Of a stretch of 64,000 nt of DNA, positions 35,622 to 46,024 are shown in pieces. The stretch covers positions 6,077,246 to 6,141,245 of the forward strand of contig CM033402.1 in the NCBI GenBank assembly GCA_019426215.1. Reading direction: 5' to 3'. The stretch comes from Buddleja alternifolia (Eukaryota; Streptophyta; Magnoliopsida; Lamiales; Scrophulariaceae). The notes under the pieces were generated by a model, which was not told the origin of the DNA, made no database searches, and saw only the letters and a list, made by a program, of their open reading frames with translations. Position numbers and translations under genes: made by a program. Within the stretch, counting starts at the first letter, position 1. Every line of letters begins with the position of its first letter.

Positions 35622-35850
35622 ATTCCGCGCCACGTAAGCGCGGAATCTGCCAGATTCCGCGCCACGTCAGCGCGGAATAGAATATATATTTTTTTTAAAA
35701 AATTCAAAGGCATTCCGCGCCACGTCAGCGCAGAATGGCAGTCGGTCAATTGACCGACTGACATTCCGCGCTGCCCGAGCGCGGAATGGCAGCAATTTCT
35801 ATTTTTTTTTAAATAAATTTGGCCCATTCCGCGCTGACTCAGCGCGGAAT
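35622..35850. repeat. cluster of GC-rich hairpin modules (left arm)
   Basis: Five modules of the form ATTCCGCGC-(7-9 bases)-GCGCGGAAT lie at about 35622, 35653, 35711, 35762 and 35825. A perfect 22 bp palindrome lies at 35739-35760 (half-site CAGTCGGTCAA). The same set occurs mirrored at 38110-38340 with its palindrome at 38200-38221. The spacer of most modules contains CACGTCA or its complement. Confidence 0.9.
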
Positions 35851-36269
35851 GGCCAATATTTTTTTTTTGTTGTTATTTATCTTTTGGTTTTTTTTCTTAT
35901 TTCCCGCTCGTTTTTCTCCTTTTTTCGTGCATTTTTGAGTTTTGACTTGAACATATAAATTGTAGACTTTCATATAGACTTTGTAACCACACAAGAATGG
36001 ACTCATTCCGATACCCGAGTGAAGAAATATAACAAGTAAAAAATGACACATTAAAGTAATTTTTTAAAGAAAATAATAACGTTATCTATGTTTCCGGTTC
36101 ATTTTTCTCCCTTTGTCGTTCAGTTTTGAGTTTTGACTTGAACACATAAATTGTAGATTTTCATATAAACTTTGTAACCACACAAGAATAGACTCATTTC
36201 GATACCTTAGTGAAAGAATATGACAAGTAAAAAAAGACACACATATACGAATTTTTCAGAAAAAAATAT

Positions 36270-36960
36270 TTTGTTATCGTCTTCGGGATGATTTTTCGAC
36301 ATTTTTTGTACATTTTCAGGCTTCGACTTCAACACAAAAAATGTAGATTAACTCACAAAGTTTGTAACGGTATGAGAATTGATTCATTTCAATATCCGAG
36401 TGAAAAAATACAACATGTTAAAAAGGAATAGATTTTTCCGAAAAAAATATTTTTTCGTCATCTTCGGGATGATTTTTTGACCTTTTTTGTACATTTTCAA
36501 GCTTCGACTTCAACACAAAAAATGTAGATTGACTCACAAAGTTTGTAACGGTGTAAGAATTGATTCATTTCGATATCCGGATGAAAAAATACAACGTATT
36601 AAAATGGAACGGATTTTTCGGAAAAAAATATTTTTCATCATCTTCGGGATGGTTTTTCGACATTTTTTGTACATTTTCAGGCTTCAACTTCAACACTAAA
36701 AATATAGATTGACTCACAAAGTTTGTAACGGTATAAGAATTGATTCATTTCGATATCCGGGTGAAAATATACAATATGTTAAAAAAGATATATATATACG
36801 AATTTTTTGGAAAAAAAATAATTTTTCGTCATCTTCGGGATGATTTTTCTACATTTTTTGTACATTTTCGGGCTTCAACTTCAACACAAAAAATATAGAT
36901 TGACTCACAAAGTTTGTAACGGTGCAAGAATTGATTTATTTCGATATTCAGGTTTAAACA
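36270..36960. repeat. ~180 bp direct subrepeats in the left arm
   Basis: The word CTTCGGGATG recurs at about 36283, 36464, 36643 and 36833, a period near 180 bp. Each unit has CACAAAGTTTGTAACGGT and TTCATTTCGATATCCG. Two more diverged units lie at about 35890-36240. The right arm mirrors this (36995-37690). Confidence 0.85.
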
Positions 36961-38430
36961 TACATTAAATTTAATAAAGATGTTATTAAACATGTTGTAT
37001 TTTTTCATCCGGATATCGAAATGAATCAATTCTTACACCGTTACAAACTTTGTGAGTCAATCTACATTTTTTGTGTTGAAGTTGAAGCCCAAAAATGTAC
37101 AGAAAATGTAGAAAAATCATCCCGAAGATGACGAAAAATTATTTTTTTCCAAAAAATTCGTATATATATGTCTTTTTTAACATATTGTATATTTTCATCC
37201 GGATATCGAAATGAATCAATTCTTATACCGTTACAAACTTTGTGAGTCAATCTATATTTTTAGTGTTGAAGTCGAAGCCTGAAAATGTACAAAAAATGTC
37301 GAAAAACCATCCCGAAGATGATGAAAAATATTTTTTTTCCGAAAAATCCGTTCCTTTTTAATATGTTGTATTTTTCCATCCGGATATTGAAATGAATCAA
37401 TTCTTACACCGTTACAAACTTTGTGAGTCAATCTACATTTTTTGTGTTGAAGTCGAAGCCTGAAAATGTACAAAAAAGGTCAAAAAATCATCCCGAAGAT
37501 GACGAAAAAATATTTTTTTCGGAAAAATCCGTTCCTTTTTAACATGTTGTATTTTTTCACTCGAATATTGAAATGAATCAATTCTCATACCGTTACAAAC
37601 TTTGTGAGTCAATCTACATTTTTTGTGTTGAAGTCGAAGCCTGAAAATGTACAAAAAATGTCGAAAAATCATCCCGAAGACGATAACAAATATTTTTTTC
37701 TGAAAAATCCGTATATGTGTGTCTTTTTTTACTTGTCATATTCTTTCACTAAGGTATCGAAATGAGTCTATTCTTGTGTGGTTACAAAGTTTATATGAAA
37801 ATCTACAATTTATGTGTTCAAGTCAAAACTCAAAACTGAACGACAAAGGGAGAAAAATGAACCGGAAACATAGATAACGTTATTATTTTCTTTAAAAAAT
37901 TACTTTAATGTGTCATTTTTTACTTGTTATATTTCTTCACTCGGCTATCGGAATGAGTCCATTCTTGTGTGGTTACAAAGTCTATATGAAAGTCTACAAT
38001 TTATATGTTCAAGTCAAAACTCAAAAATGCACGAAAAAAGGAGAAAAACGAGCGGGAAATAAGAAAAAAAACCAAAAGATAAATAACAACAAAAAAAAAA
38101 ATATTGGCCATTCCGCGCTGAGTCAGCGCGGAATGGGCCAAATTTATTTAAAAAAAAATAAAAATTGCTGCCATTCCGCGCTCGGGCAGCGCGGAATGTC
38201 AGTCGGTCAATTGACCGACTGCCATTCCGCGCTGACGTGGCGCGGAATGCCTTTGAATTTTTTAAAAAAAATATATATTCTATTCCGCGCTGACGTGGCG
38301 CGGAATCTGGCAGATTCCGCGCTTACGTGGCGCGGAATGTATTATTATCTGAGCACTATTTTTTTGTGTATTATTTTCTTAATTTCGATTTAATTTTGTA
38401 TTATTTTTTTAAAATTCTCGTTGTACAAGT

Positions 38431-39971
38431 TACTTGCATGCAAAAATGTAATTTGAAAATTCAGAGAGGAAATCCAAAAATAGCAAATGCAGATAGGAAA
38501 TAACTTGATAGAAATGGATATCAAACTCATAACTTAAATTTCTTAATCTTGCAAACTGAGAAAACAAAAAAAGTGAATGCGAAGTAGAGAGAGATACACA
38601 GTCGACACCCTTTCAAATCCAAGAAAGACCCGCTGGAATATAAAATATGGTTCTCAATCCTTGAAAAAAGTTGCTAATGATCAAAATCAGACATATTTTA
38701 GAAAATATTCGACAGATGAAGTACTTAGATGGAAAAGAAATACATTTTTAAAGTCTACTCTTTAGGTAAATGGTAACTTTTGGCTACAAGGAAAGACTTC
38801 ATTTGAATGAGCGCACGAACTTCAGAAGAATCACCAGAGTCCAAAACTAAAACCATTTTTGAAGAATCTGCACAATGAAAACATAAGATATAAAAGGCTA
38901 ATTTGTAAAAGAAAACTAATTTTCATCCATAGGCAACAAATAAACTGAAGAATATATGATTGTCGGGACAATTAATTTCCAACAGAGATTCTTCATTAAA
39001 AAATTTAACAAAAAGAACCAAAATATGAATAATCACGTCATAAATATTTTTTACTAAATAAAACAAACTAAACATGTAAAACCATGGAAATGATAAGCTG
39101 CATAAACATGATGTGTCTGAGCTACGGGATAACTATAGTATACCAAAATAATACTGCACATATAAGAATAATGTACAACCCCTTTATATGAAATCAAAAT
39201 ATCGTAGAACCATTGGTTCCACATGGATGCTTCTTCGCTGCTGAAAAGATAGTACCGTGTTGGAAGCTCATCTCTTGATTACATCCTATTTTACCTGTCA
39301 TTGGTGTATCGTAATAGGTAATGGCTGTATTCCTTTTTGGCAGGATTCATGGAAGGGAGTGCACATATACACTATAGCATATAGTGTCTCACATTAACAA
39401 TGAATCTATACGCAATAGCTGGAAGGCAACACTTTCACTAGTCAACTAACATTCAAGAATGTGCACCCCAGATTAAAGTCATAGCTACCAAACAATTGTA
39501 TTAAACAATAGTTGTTGACAATTCATCATACGTAGCTTTATAATCACAAGTAGAACGAATACCCAACAAGCAAATTAGTAAGTTCAAGACCATTGAGCAA
39601 CCGACAAATAACTTCCATCAAGTTGTTTTTCCAAATGAGATCATTTTCAATGTATAAAACCTAAAATATGACATCAAACAGAATGATTGATTAAGAAAGA
39701 ATGTTAAACGGGCCTGGTTTTTGAGCACAAGTAATCATGTTCTTAAAATGACTCAATAACAGAGTCCTACAATTAAACTATTCCTTAGCTATACAAAATA
39801 ACCTGCTCGAGTATCGATATGCCAATTTCAAAGGCCATAAAACAAACATGTAATAATGTGAGTTTATCAGTTAATACTCAAATTATGCTTAATTCATGCA
39901 GAGCATCACGTATAAGAGTACTTGCGAAAGGATTTAACATAAACAACAAAATTCACAAACCTGTGACTTAC
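38431..39971 (-). other. 3' flank and probable 3' UTR intron/exons of the UBA2-like gene
   Basis: There is no open frame of interest. Because a splice donor coincides with the end of the upstream coding sequence, part of this stretch is probably spliced 3' UTR. Candidate acceptor/donor words occur around 39240-39350 on the minus strand (for example GACAG|GTAAAATAGG). Exact exons need transcript data. Confidence 0.4.
39966..39971 (-). promoter_or_regulatory. 5' splice site directly after the UBA2-like stop codon
   Basis: Reading the minus strand, the stop TAG is followed at once by GTAAGT, giving the consensus donor AG|GTAAGT with the stop codon as the last exon bases. This predicts a 3' UTR intron. 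Confidence 0.7.
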
Positions 39972-41513
39972 CTAGCGACCGCGTCCCATATAGGGTGCAC
40001 CACCCTGATGTGGCCTAACGCCACCCTGGCCCATCTGTGGCTGGCCACCATAACCTCCCTGCATCCCAGGCTGACCTCCATAGCCTCCGCCACCACTCTG
40101 ACCTCCATAACCTGCATTATTCATCATTGGTGGTACTCCCTGTGGATTCATCCCTCCAAGCAAATTCCCGATACCCAATCCAGCCCCCTGTGTGGCCAAC
40201 AAGGCCGCCACAGCCTGTCCTATAGCTGCAGGCGCCACTCCCGGATTAAAACCAGGCACGTTAGGGCCCGCACTTGGTGCCATCAAGTGACCGCCAGTGT
40301 GTCCACCACCTCCTCCGCTGCTTCCTCCGTACCTTCCCTTCTTCGCAGTATGATGGTAATTACCATGGTGCCCCTGGTGATGATGTTGCTGATGTGGCTG
40401 ACTGTGTTGCTGGTTGAAGAAACCCTTAGTGTGTTTCGGACCATCTACCGCCTTCTGGCAATGCAAAATCTGACCCTCGAAAGTCTTGTGTGGTTCCTCC
40501 AACGCCTTCTTGGCACTTTCGAGACTCTTATACACAAACAAACAGAACCCTCTAGGTTTCCCAGTCTGCTTATCCAAACCCAAAGGCCCATCCTCAATTT
40601 CCCCAAATTTCGAGAAGTACTCCAATAGCTTCTTCGGGTCAAGCTCAGCCGACACATTGCTCACATATATCTTCCTCTGCGTATACTCAGACACAGGCGG
40701 AGCCGAAACAGCCGCCACCGCAGCTGGCGGAGGAGTATGAACCGGCCCAGCAGACGCCAGCTGGCACGACGCCATTCGTCCCTCAATCATCTTCTGTGGC
40801 TCCTTCAAAGCCTTCCTAGCCCCACCACGGTGCTTGAACAAAATGAAACCATAACCCTTCGACTTCCCAGATACCTTATCCTTAACAACCTTACAATCCT
40901 CAATCTCTCCATACTTCCCGAAAACCGACGTAATCGTCTCCGTACTCGCCTCCCACCCGAGCCCGTGCACGAAAATCTTGCGGTGCGCAGGGTCCGCATC
41001 GGCCAATTTGTGCACATTTTCGACTAAATCGGGGTGCTTGGACACCGCCTCCTTAATCAAAAGCGTCAATTGGTCCTTCGAAAAGGGCTCCAGAAGCTTC
41101 TCAATCGGCTCATCCTCATCCTCTTCTTCCTCCTCCTCCTCCTCCTCTTCAGCTCCGCCGCCGTTTTCAGAAGCGTCCTCCGAGGGCTTTTCCGTAATTT
41201 CACTAGGCTGTTCGGTCTTCGCAGGCTCCGCTAAAACGGCGTCGTTTTTAAGCTCCTCCTCCTCCATATTTTCCGTTTGTTCCTCTTCTTCTCCCTCTAC
41301 CTCTACCTCTTCTTCATCTTCGGCTTCTTCTTCGTTGACTACTACTTCATCGTTGTCAACTTCCGGGTCTTCTTCTAGGGTTTGAGTGGCTTCTTCCGGG
41401 TCGGGTTGTTCCTGTTCTTGTTCTGGTTCGGGTTCGGGCTCGGGTTCCGTGGGTTGGACTGGTTCGGGTTCTTGCGGAGCTTCGACGGCTCGAGCTTTTC
41501 GCTTTCTGGCCAT
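39972..41513 (-). CDS. UBA2A: UBP1-associated protein 2-like, two-RRM RNA-binding protein
   Basis: A nuclear hnRNP-like protein of 513 aa from one coding exon. In plants the UBA2 family binds U-rich RNA 3' UTRs with UBP1 and takes part in mRNA stabilisation and stress/ABA or senescence responses. Visible order: a basic MARKRK start; a long acidic low-complexity N-terminus (residues ~15-136, including a run of ten or more Glu at 122-131); RRM1 at about 178-252 (RNP2 KIFVHGL, RNP1 KGYGFILF); RRM2 at about 280-355 (RNP2 KIYVSNV, RNP1 RGFCLFVY); a His/Gln-rich stretch; and a Gly-rich C-terminus ending YMGRGR. The frame extends upstream to 41654, but the Met at 41513 is preferred because MARKRK matches the family start and has G at -3 and +4. 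Which of the UBA2 paralogues it matches best cannot be settled here. Confidence 0.9.
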   Translation of the reverse strand: MARKRKARAVEAPQEPEPVQPTEPEPEPEPEQEQEQPDPEEATQTLEEDPEVDNDEVVVNEEEAEDEEEVEVEGEEEEQTENMEEEELKNDAVLAEPAKTEQPSEITEKPSEDASENGGGAEEEEEEEEEEDEDEPIEKLLEPFSKDQLTLLIKEAVSKHPDLVENVHKLADADPAHRKIFVHGLGWEASTETITSVFGKYGEIEDCKVVKDKVSGKSKGYGFILFKHRGGARKALKEPQKMIEGRMASCQLASAGPVHTPPPAAVAAVSAPPVSEYTQRKIYVSNVSAELDPKKLLEYFSKFGEIEDGPLGLDKQTGKPRGFCLFVYKSLESAKKALEEPHKTFEGQILHCQKAVDGPKHTKGFFNQQHSQPHQQHHHQGHHGNYHHTAKKGRYGGSSGGGGGHTGGHLMAPSAGPNVPGFNPGVAPAAIGQAVAALLATQGAGLGIGNLLGGMNPQGVPPMMNNAGYGGQSGGGGYGGQPGMQGGYGGQPQMGQGGVRPHQGGAPYMGRGR

Positions 41514-42112
41514 GGCGATTGGGAGAAGAATTGATTTGGGGGCGGAATTAGGGTTTTGTGTAGAGGCGGGAGTGAGAAGTGAGTGTGGGGAAATGAATAA
41601 ATGACGTAGCAAAATGGGGATTTTGATATTTAAGGGGTTGGTTGTGTGACTCATAAGAAGAAAAAAAAAATTAATGGGAACTTAAGAAAATATTTTTCAA
41701 TCTCAAAAATTTATTGTACGAAACTTTTCAGTCGAAAAAACTTAAAAATTAAGATTAAGAATTTTTTCAGAATAAATTACTTTTCATGTCTTAAGTTAAG
41801 ATGTGATCGATTGATTCTTTTTTATTTTCTTCTAGTTCTTCTTGATTTGGATTTTGTTGGTTGATAAATTATGTAACACAAAATTTATTTCTTATTATAA
41901 GTATTTTAAATTTTTTTATGTAATTTATTTTTTGCTTTAACATTGTTATATCTAAAAATATCTTTTTAAATCTTAAACAGATTAAAATCATAAATATGAA
42001 ATATATCAGTATAAAAGTTATAAAAAATAAAGTTTTATACAAAAGAATAATTGATTAAGTATTATTCTAAAAAGTCAAGAGCAATTAATTTAATATATTT
42101 ATAAACTCTAAA
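41514..42112 (-). promoter_or_regulatory. upstream region of the UBA2-like gene
   Basis: A TGACGTAG word (TGACG bZIP core) is at about 41601-41608, and an AT-rich TATA-like TTAAATATC on the minus strand at about 41623-41631. Beyond about 41650 the DNA is AT-rich with nothing recognised. The TATA assignment is tentative. Confidence 0.4.
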
Positions 42113-42295
42113 CTATGATGCATGGACATGGGACACTGACATGTAACACGCCAATTCTTAAAAAAATTAGTACACAAATAAGGTTCAAATACGATTGTCC
42201 ATGTGTATTTTTTTCTTTCTTTCAATAGTTGGACACTGACATGGCACGTGTCCGACACTGCACGAAATGATTTTTTGAAGTGTCTGTGCATCATA
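42113..42295. mobile_element. small MULE-type MITE, 183 bp
   Basis: Short inverted ends (CTATGATGCA on the left, TATGATGCA reading inward from the right) are flanked by a perfect 9 bp duplication AACTCTAAA (42104-42112 and 42296-42304). GGACACTGACATG words occur at both sides. A 9 bp duplication suggests a Mutator-like MITE. Confidence 0.75.
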
Positions 42296-42304
42296 AACTC
42301 TAAA

Positions 42305-42844
42305 TGATGGGTTTATCTACTTATCAAAAAAAAATGATGGGTTTATCTGAATAAAAAGTTGATGGATAGATTTTCTTTATCAAAAAACACTATTATGTGT
42401 TTTGATTATAAAATTTTATTTTTTATTATTTTGATTTATCGATCTAAATTGAAAAAGTTCCGTCGTATGCAAAATCTACAAATGAATCTCCTATGCTAAA
42501 CAAGTTGCCCAAAGACACATGGTGTAAGCCCCAAATTACGAATACAACAGAGTTTGTCATGTTGGAAGCCTGGAACGAAATTTATACTTTTGGTTATAGA
42601 ACATTAGTTTCATTCTTAATAACTGTCAACTTTTTGAGGTTATTAAAAACTTAGCAACCGTATATTTTATTTAGTAATTACAAAAAAAAAAACTTTTTAG
42701 TAAGACGAAAGGATGTCAAAATTCAAATATAATACATATTATATATATATATGAATATGGTTAGCATCTAAGTTACATAGAGCGAGAGCGGGAGCGGGAG
42801 CGGGAGCGTACAACGATAAAATTTGAGTAAATTTGGGAGCGGTA
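42305..42844. other. AT-rich intergenic DNA before the TRIM
   Basis: Nothing is recognised apart from a short direct repeat AATGATGGGTTTATCT (about 42304 and 42332) and a (GGGAGC)n tract at 42788-42808. Confidence 0.5.
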
Positions 42845-43816
42845 TGTCACGGGATCGCAGTCCGTGCCCCATCCCTGTGGCGCGGCAGGGTTGTCATGTA
42901 CATTATTTGTGGCCTATATACCTGATTGTTGGCATTACTTGCAGGTATGCTCGTGTTCCTTCCCAAAGTATTGTAATACACATGCTAAGCTTGCTGGTCC
43001 GGGTGTGGGGTAAGGCTGGCCTCGGGGGTGCGCGCGAGCCTCTCGTGTGCATCTTGGGGCGCCGGACGGCCGGGTCGTCACATGTGGTATCAGAGCAGAC
43101 TTTGTTGCGAGCATCACATTGCGGGAGGCGGGAGACCCCTGTGTGGTGTTCCATCGAAGGTACGGTCTTTGGGGAGAATGTGTGGCCATTGTGCATGAAA
43201 GTCTCTGGATTAGTGAGCAAGCTCAATCGGGGGAGAATCTTTGGGATCTGAGGAGGAAGCGAGGTAGGCTTATTTTCGAGTGTTGAGGCCTTGCCATCTC
43301 GTCGAGCGCTGTGGGAATCGGGAGCGATCAGGGGGAATCGACATGCGAAAATGCAGCGGCGGGGAGGCCGTTCAACCGAGGAACTAATGCTGAGAGGGCA
43401 TAGGGTGAAGGTTGGTGTCGAGGCGGTATGTGCGTGGTGCACTGCGGGCTATGCGATGTGCACAAAGAGGGAGCCTGTCCATCCAGGGGATGGTGCTGCG
43501 GCTCAAAGCTCCGAGTTGAAGTGCGCGATCGAGTTCCTTCCTCCGCTACGAGGGCGTTAGCGGATTTGGGTGGGGGAGTGTCACGGGATCACAGTCCGTG
43601 CCCCAACCCTGTGGCGCGGCAGGGTTGTCATGTACATTATTTGTGGCCTATATACCTGATTGTTGGCATTACTTGCAGGTATGCTCGTGTTCCTTCCCAA
43701 AGTATTGTAATACACATGCTAAGCTTGCTGGTCCGGGTGTGGGGTAAGGCTGGCCTCGGGGGTGCGCGCGAGCCTCTTGCGTGCATCTTGGGGCGCCGGA
43801 CGGCCGTGTCGTCACA
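42845..43816 (+). mobile_element. complete TRIM retrotransposon, 972 bp
   Basis: Two 238 bp LTRs (42845-43082 and 43579-43816) start TGTCACGGGATC and end GTCGTCACA. They are nearly identical, with only a handful of substitutions. Two bases after the 5' LTR lies TGGTATCAGAGC (43085-43096), the primer-binding site for plant initiator-Met tRNA. Just before the 3' LTR is a polypurine tract GGGTGGGGGAG (43568-43578). A 4 bp duplication GGTA flanks the whole (42841-42844 and 43817-43820). There is no gag or pol: the internal ~496 bp is GC-rich, with overlapping frames but no domain. Mobilisation would need another element's enzymes. The LTRs do not look like 5S rRNA, so it is not Cassandra. Confidence 0.92.
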
Positions 43817-43820
43817 GGTA

Positions 43821-46024
43821 GCTCCCTAGAGCGTATATAATATAAATATCTTTTAAAGTTTATCTTGTCATATATCTCACATGTTACTATAAATTATTCA
43901 GCCAAATTATCTTTAGATATTATTTTGATAAGATTATCTCATATTAAAATAAATATTTATTAACTTGAATTTTAAAAATAAGATGATATGATTATCTTTT
44001 TTAGCATGCTTAAAAAATATAATATATGATGAAACAAAGAAGATTAAGATTATTAAAATAATATTAGTTTTAAGTTCTAACTCTTGATTGAAAAGGATAC
44101 CAAAGATTCAAATTCAATATTACAAGTTATAGGTGTTTGATTGTTTACAAAATCTATATTTTGTTTCAGTCTTTTTGTTTTGAGGGCAAATCTTTTACTT
44201 ATTTTGATTACTAAAACAATTTTAATTGAATGCATATGAAATATCAACTACTAGTGAAAAATCATTCTTATTTCGTCAAGTGTGGTTCCTAAATTTTAGT
44301 TCGAGAATTAAGAATTTTAATAGCGTCATAGAGCGAAACTCTCAGGTTCAGAGAGCAAGAGCGCGCTCGAAGCGCTAGAGCGTTAACTCTGTACGAAGAA
44401 TTATGTGATTTAGGTCAGTATAATATAAATCCACAAAGAAACTAATAAATAAACTGGTATGTAAAGAAGAAAAATGGGTGAGAAAGGCGAGGGAAGGAGA
44501 CAATATGGGAAAGAAGAAAAGAAAAGACACGAAGAAGATTTTGTTTGTAAAACATATTAAGAAAATTTAAAAATAACAAATAATTATTCCTTTAAAAATT
44601 CATATGACAAAAGAAATAGGAGTAACATGTACTTATTACATTATTGACAATTTTCAATTCTTTATCATTCCTAATAATATAACACGGTATATCGGTGTTT
44701 TAAAGCAATTGATCTGTTATTACTTATTAATATATGAGATTTTATTATTTATTATTTGGTTATATTATCTGTATTTTCGTGAATAAAAGAGAAAATCCAG
44801 TAGTTTAATTTTTTTTATTTTATATATGAAGCAAATTTAATTTTAGACAAAGGGGATACCTGATCCGACAAATTCGGACGGCTAATCTTTTAATCACGGG
44901 CCACATAGACCCTATAAAATTTCAAATAAAGAGAAAAAAATCACAACTTATGACAAACTGAAATTATACCTAAGACGTATTATATAAAAATATAAGTTGA
45001 TACTATTAAACTAACAAGACATGGTATAATGAAGCAAACTTAATAGCGGTAAATTCCACTACTAAATTTAAAAGAGTATATGATACGTCACACCCAAATT
45101 CAGAAATTAACAATTCTGGCCCAAGTTTTGTTGTGGATTTATTTGCAGAAAGGCCCACGAGAAAGATTCAAAAGGCCCTTTTCGACTAAGGATTATTAGT
45201 CAAATCTTTATTAAGTCTAGTTATTTGAATTTCTTCAGGATTTGGCCTGAACTGTTTGGCAGATTCCCACGCGTTACGCACCCATTCGCCACTTTGTTTT
45301 AGTAGTCGTTATGTATTACCCATTGAGTAGATTTCTTTGTTAGCGAATAGTTTGGTTATCCATATTTTTAGGACTCTGGAATGTATTTTAAGATAGGAAT
45401 TTTGTTTATAGATTGATGCTATTATGTTAATATAAAGGTGAACTTGCTAAATCCATTTAACAGATTATTTATTCACATTATAATTATTAACTGTTTAGGA
45501 CACAATGACTTTATTTTTATAATTTTCCTTTACTAGGTGAAAGGACGGATGAATACTTCAAGTTTCGCACATCCAATGTGTCCAAATTTCGCTAACAACT
45601 ATTTGGTTATGCAGCATCAATCTCACTATTAATTGTAAAATTAAGTGTTCGAATTCCCACCCCACCGTTAAAAACGCTAAGGAAAGCCTGAAGGTCCCAC
45701 GAACACTTGTTTTTTACTTGCAAGTAATATCGTCTGATATTTTACAATATAAAAAAATTGAAAGAAGATAGAAAGGAATCAATCTAAGTCACAAATCTCA
45801 TCTTGTATAGTGCAACAAATGAACCGTAAAACCACACGTAGCCCACACAACGCCAAATTAAACTTTGGAAAACTAGTTTAAAGCATCAATTCCGTTTGCT
45901 TCTTGAAGATAACTAGAGGGAACACATCTTGCTAAAATACTTTAAAATTTAAAACCCGAAATGAGCAACAATGCTAATGAAAACAAAATTACAGCCACAC
46001 AAGGCCTTGGAAGATAGGTTGACC
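43821..46024. other. AT-rich intergenic DNA between TRIM and EF-1-beta' gene
   Basis: No gene or complete element was recognised. A stretch from about 45085 (TGATACGTCACACCCAAATT) to about 45500 has the feel of a solo LTR, but I could not place the other end or a target duplication. The last ~150 bp before 46025 will include the EF-1-beta' 3' UTR on the minus strand. Confidence 0.45.

Larger units (their letters stand above)
35541..38420. mobile_element. 2.88 kb near-perfect palindromic (fold-back) element
   Basis: It begins GAGAATTTTAAAAAAATAAT, and the reverse complement of the same sequence ends it. A perfect 10 bp target duplication GTTGTACAAG flanks it (35531-35540 and 38421-38430). The arms (about 35541-36960 and 36995-38420) match almost base for base around a short centre near 36980. 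A 10 bp duplication and very long inverted ends fit a MULE-type or Foldback-type non-autonomous element. Each arm has an outer part with five GC-rich hairpins, then about six ~180 bp direct repeats. Open frames inside are by-products of the repeats and show no domain. A transcript through it would fold into a ~1.4 kb hairpin RNA. Confidence 0.9.

Noticed and set aside
36487..37672. Several 60-80 codon frames such as MYIFRLRLQHKKCRLTHKVC within the palindrome
   Set aside because: They repeat in step with the ~180 bp DNA subrepeats and occur in both arms and orientations; by-products of the repeat, not genes.
40978..41385. 135-codon plus-strand frame, serine-rich
   Set aside because: It is the antisense shadow of the Glu-rich coding region of the UBA2-like gene.
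41514..41654. N-terminal extension of the UBA2-like protein (frame open to 41654)
   Set aside because: The extension is not family-like, and MARKRK at 41513 has a better start context and matches known starts.
42845..43082. Cassandra-type TRIM with 5S rRNA in the LTR
   Set aside because: The LTR lacks the 5S internal promoter words; it is a different TRIM.
42903..43442. 179-codon minus-strand frame and overlapping plus-strand frames
   Set aside because: They lie in the GC-rich TRIM, span its LTR and interior, and show no domain; composition-driven open frames.
44604..44786. 60-codon hydrophobic plus-strand frame
   Set aside because: AT-rich, Ile/Leu/Tyr-driven, no conservation or context; chance frame.
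45085..45540. Possible solo LTR beginning TGATACGTCACACCC
   Set aside because: No matching CA end or target duplication could be placed, so it is mentioned only as a possibility.
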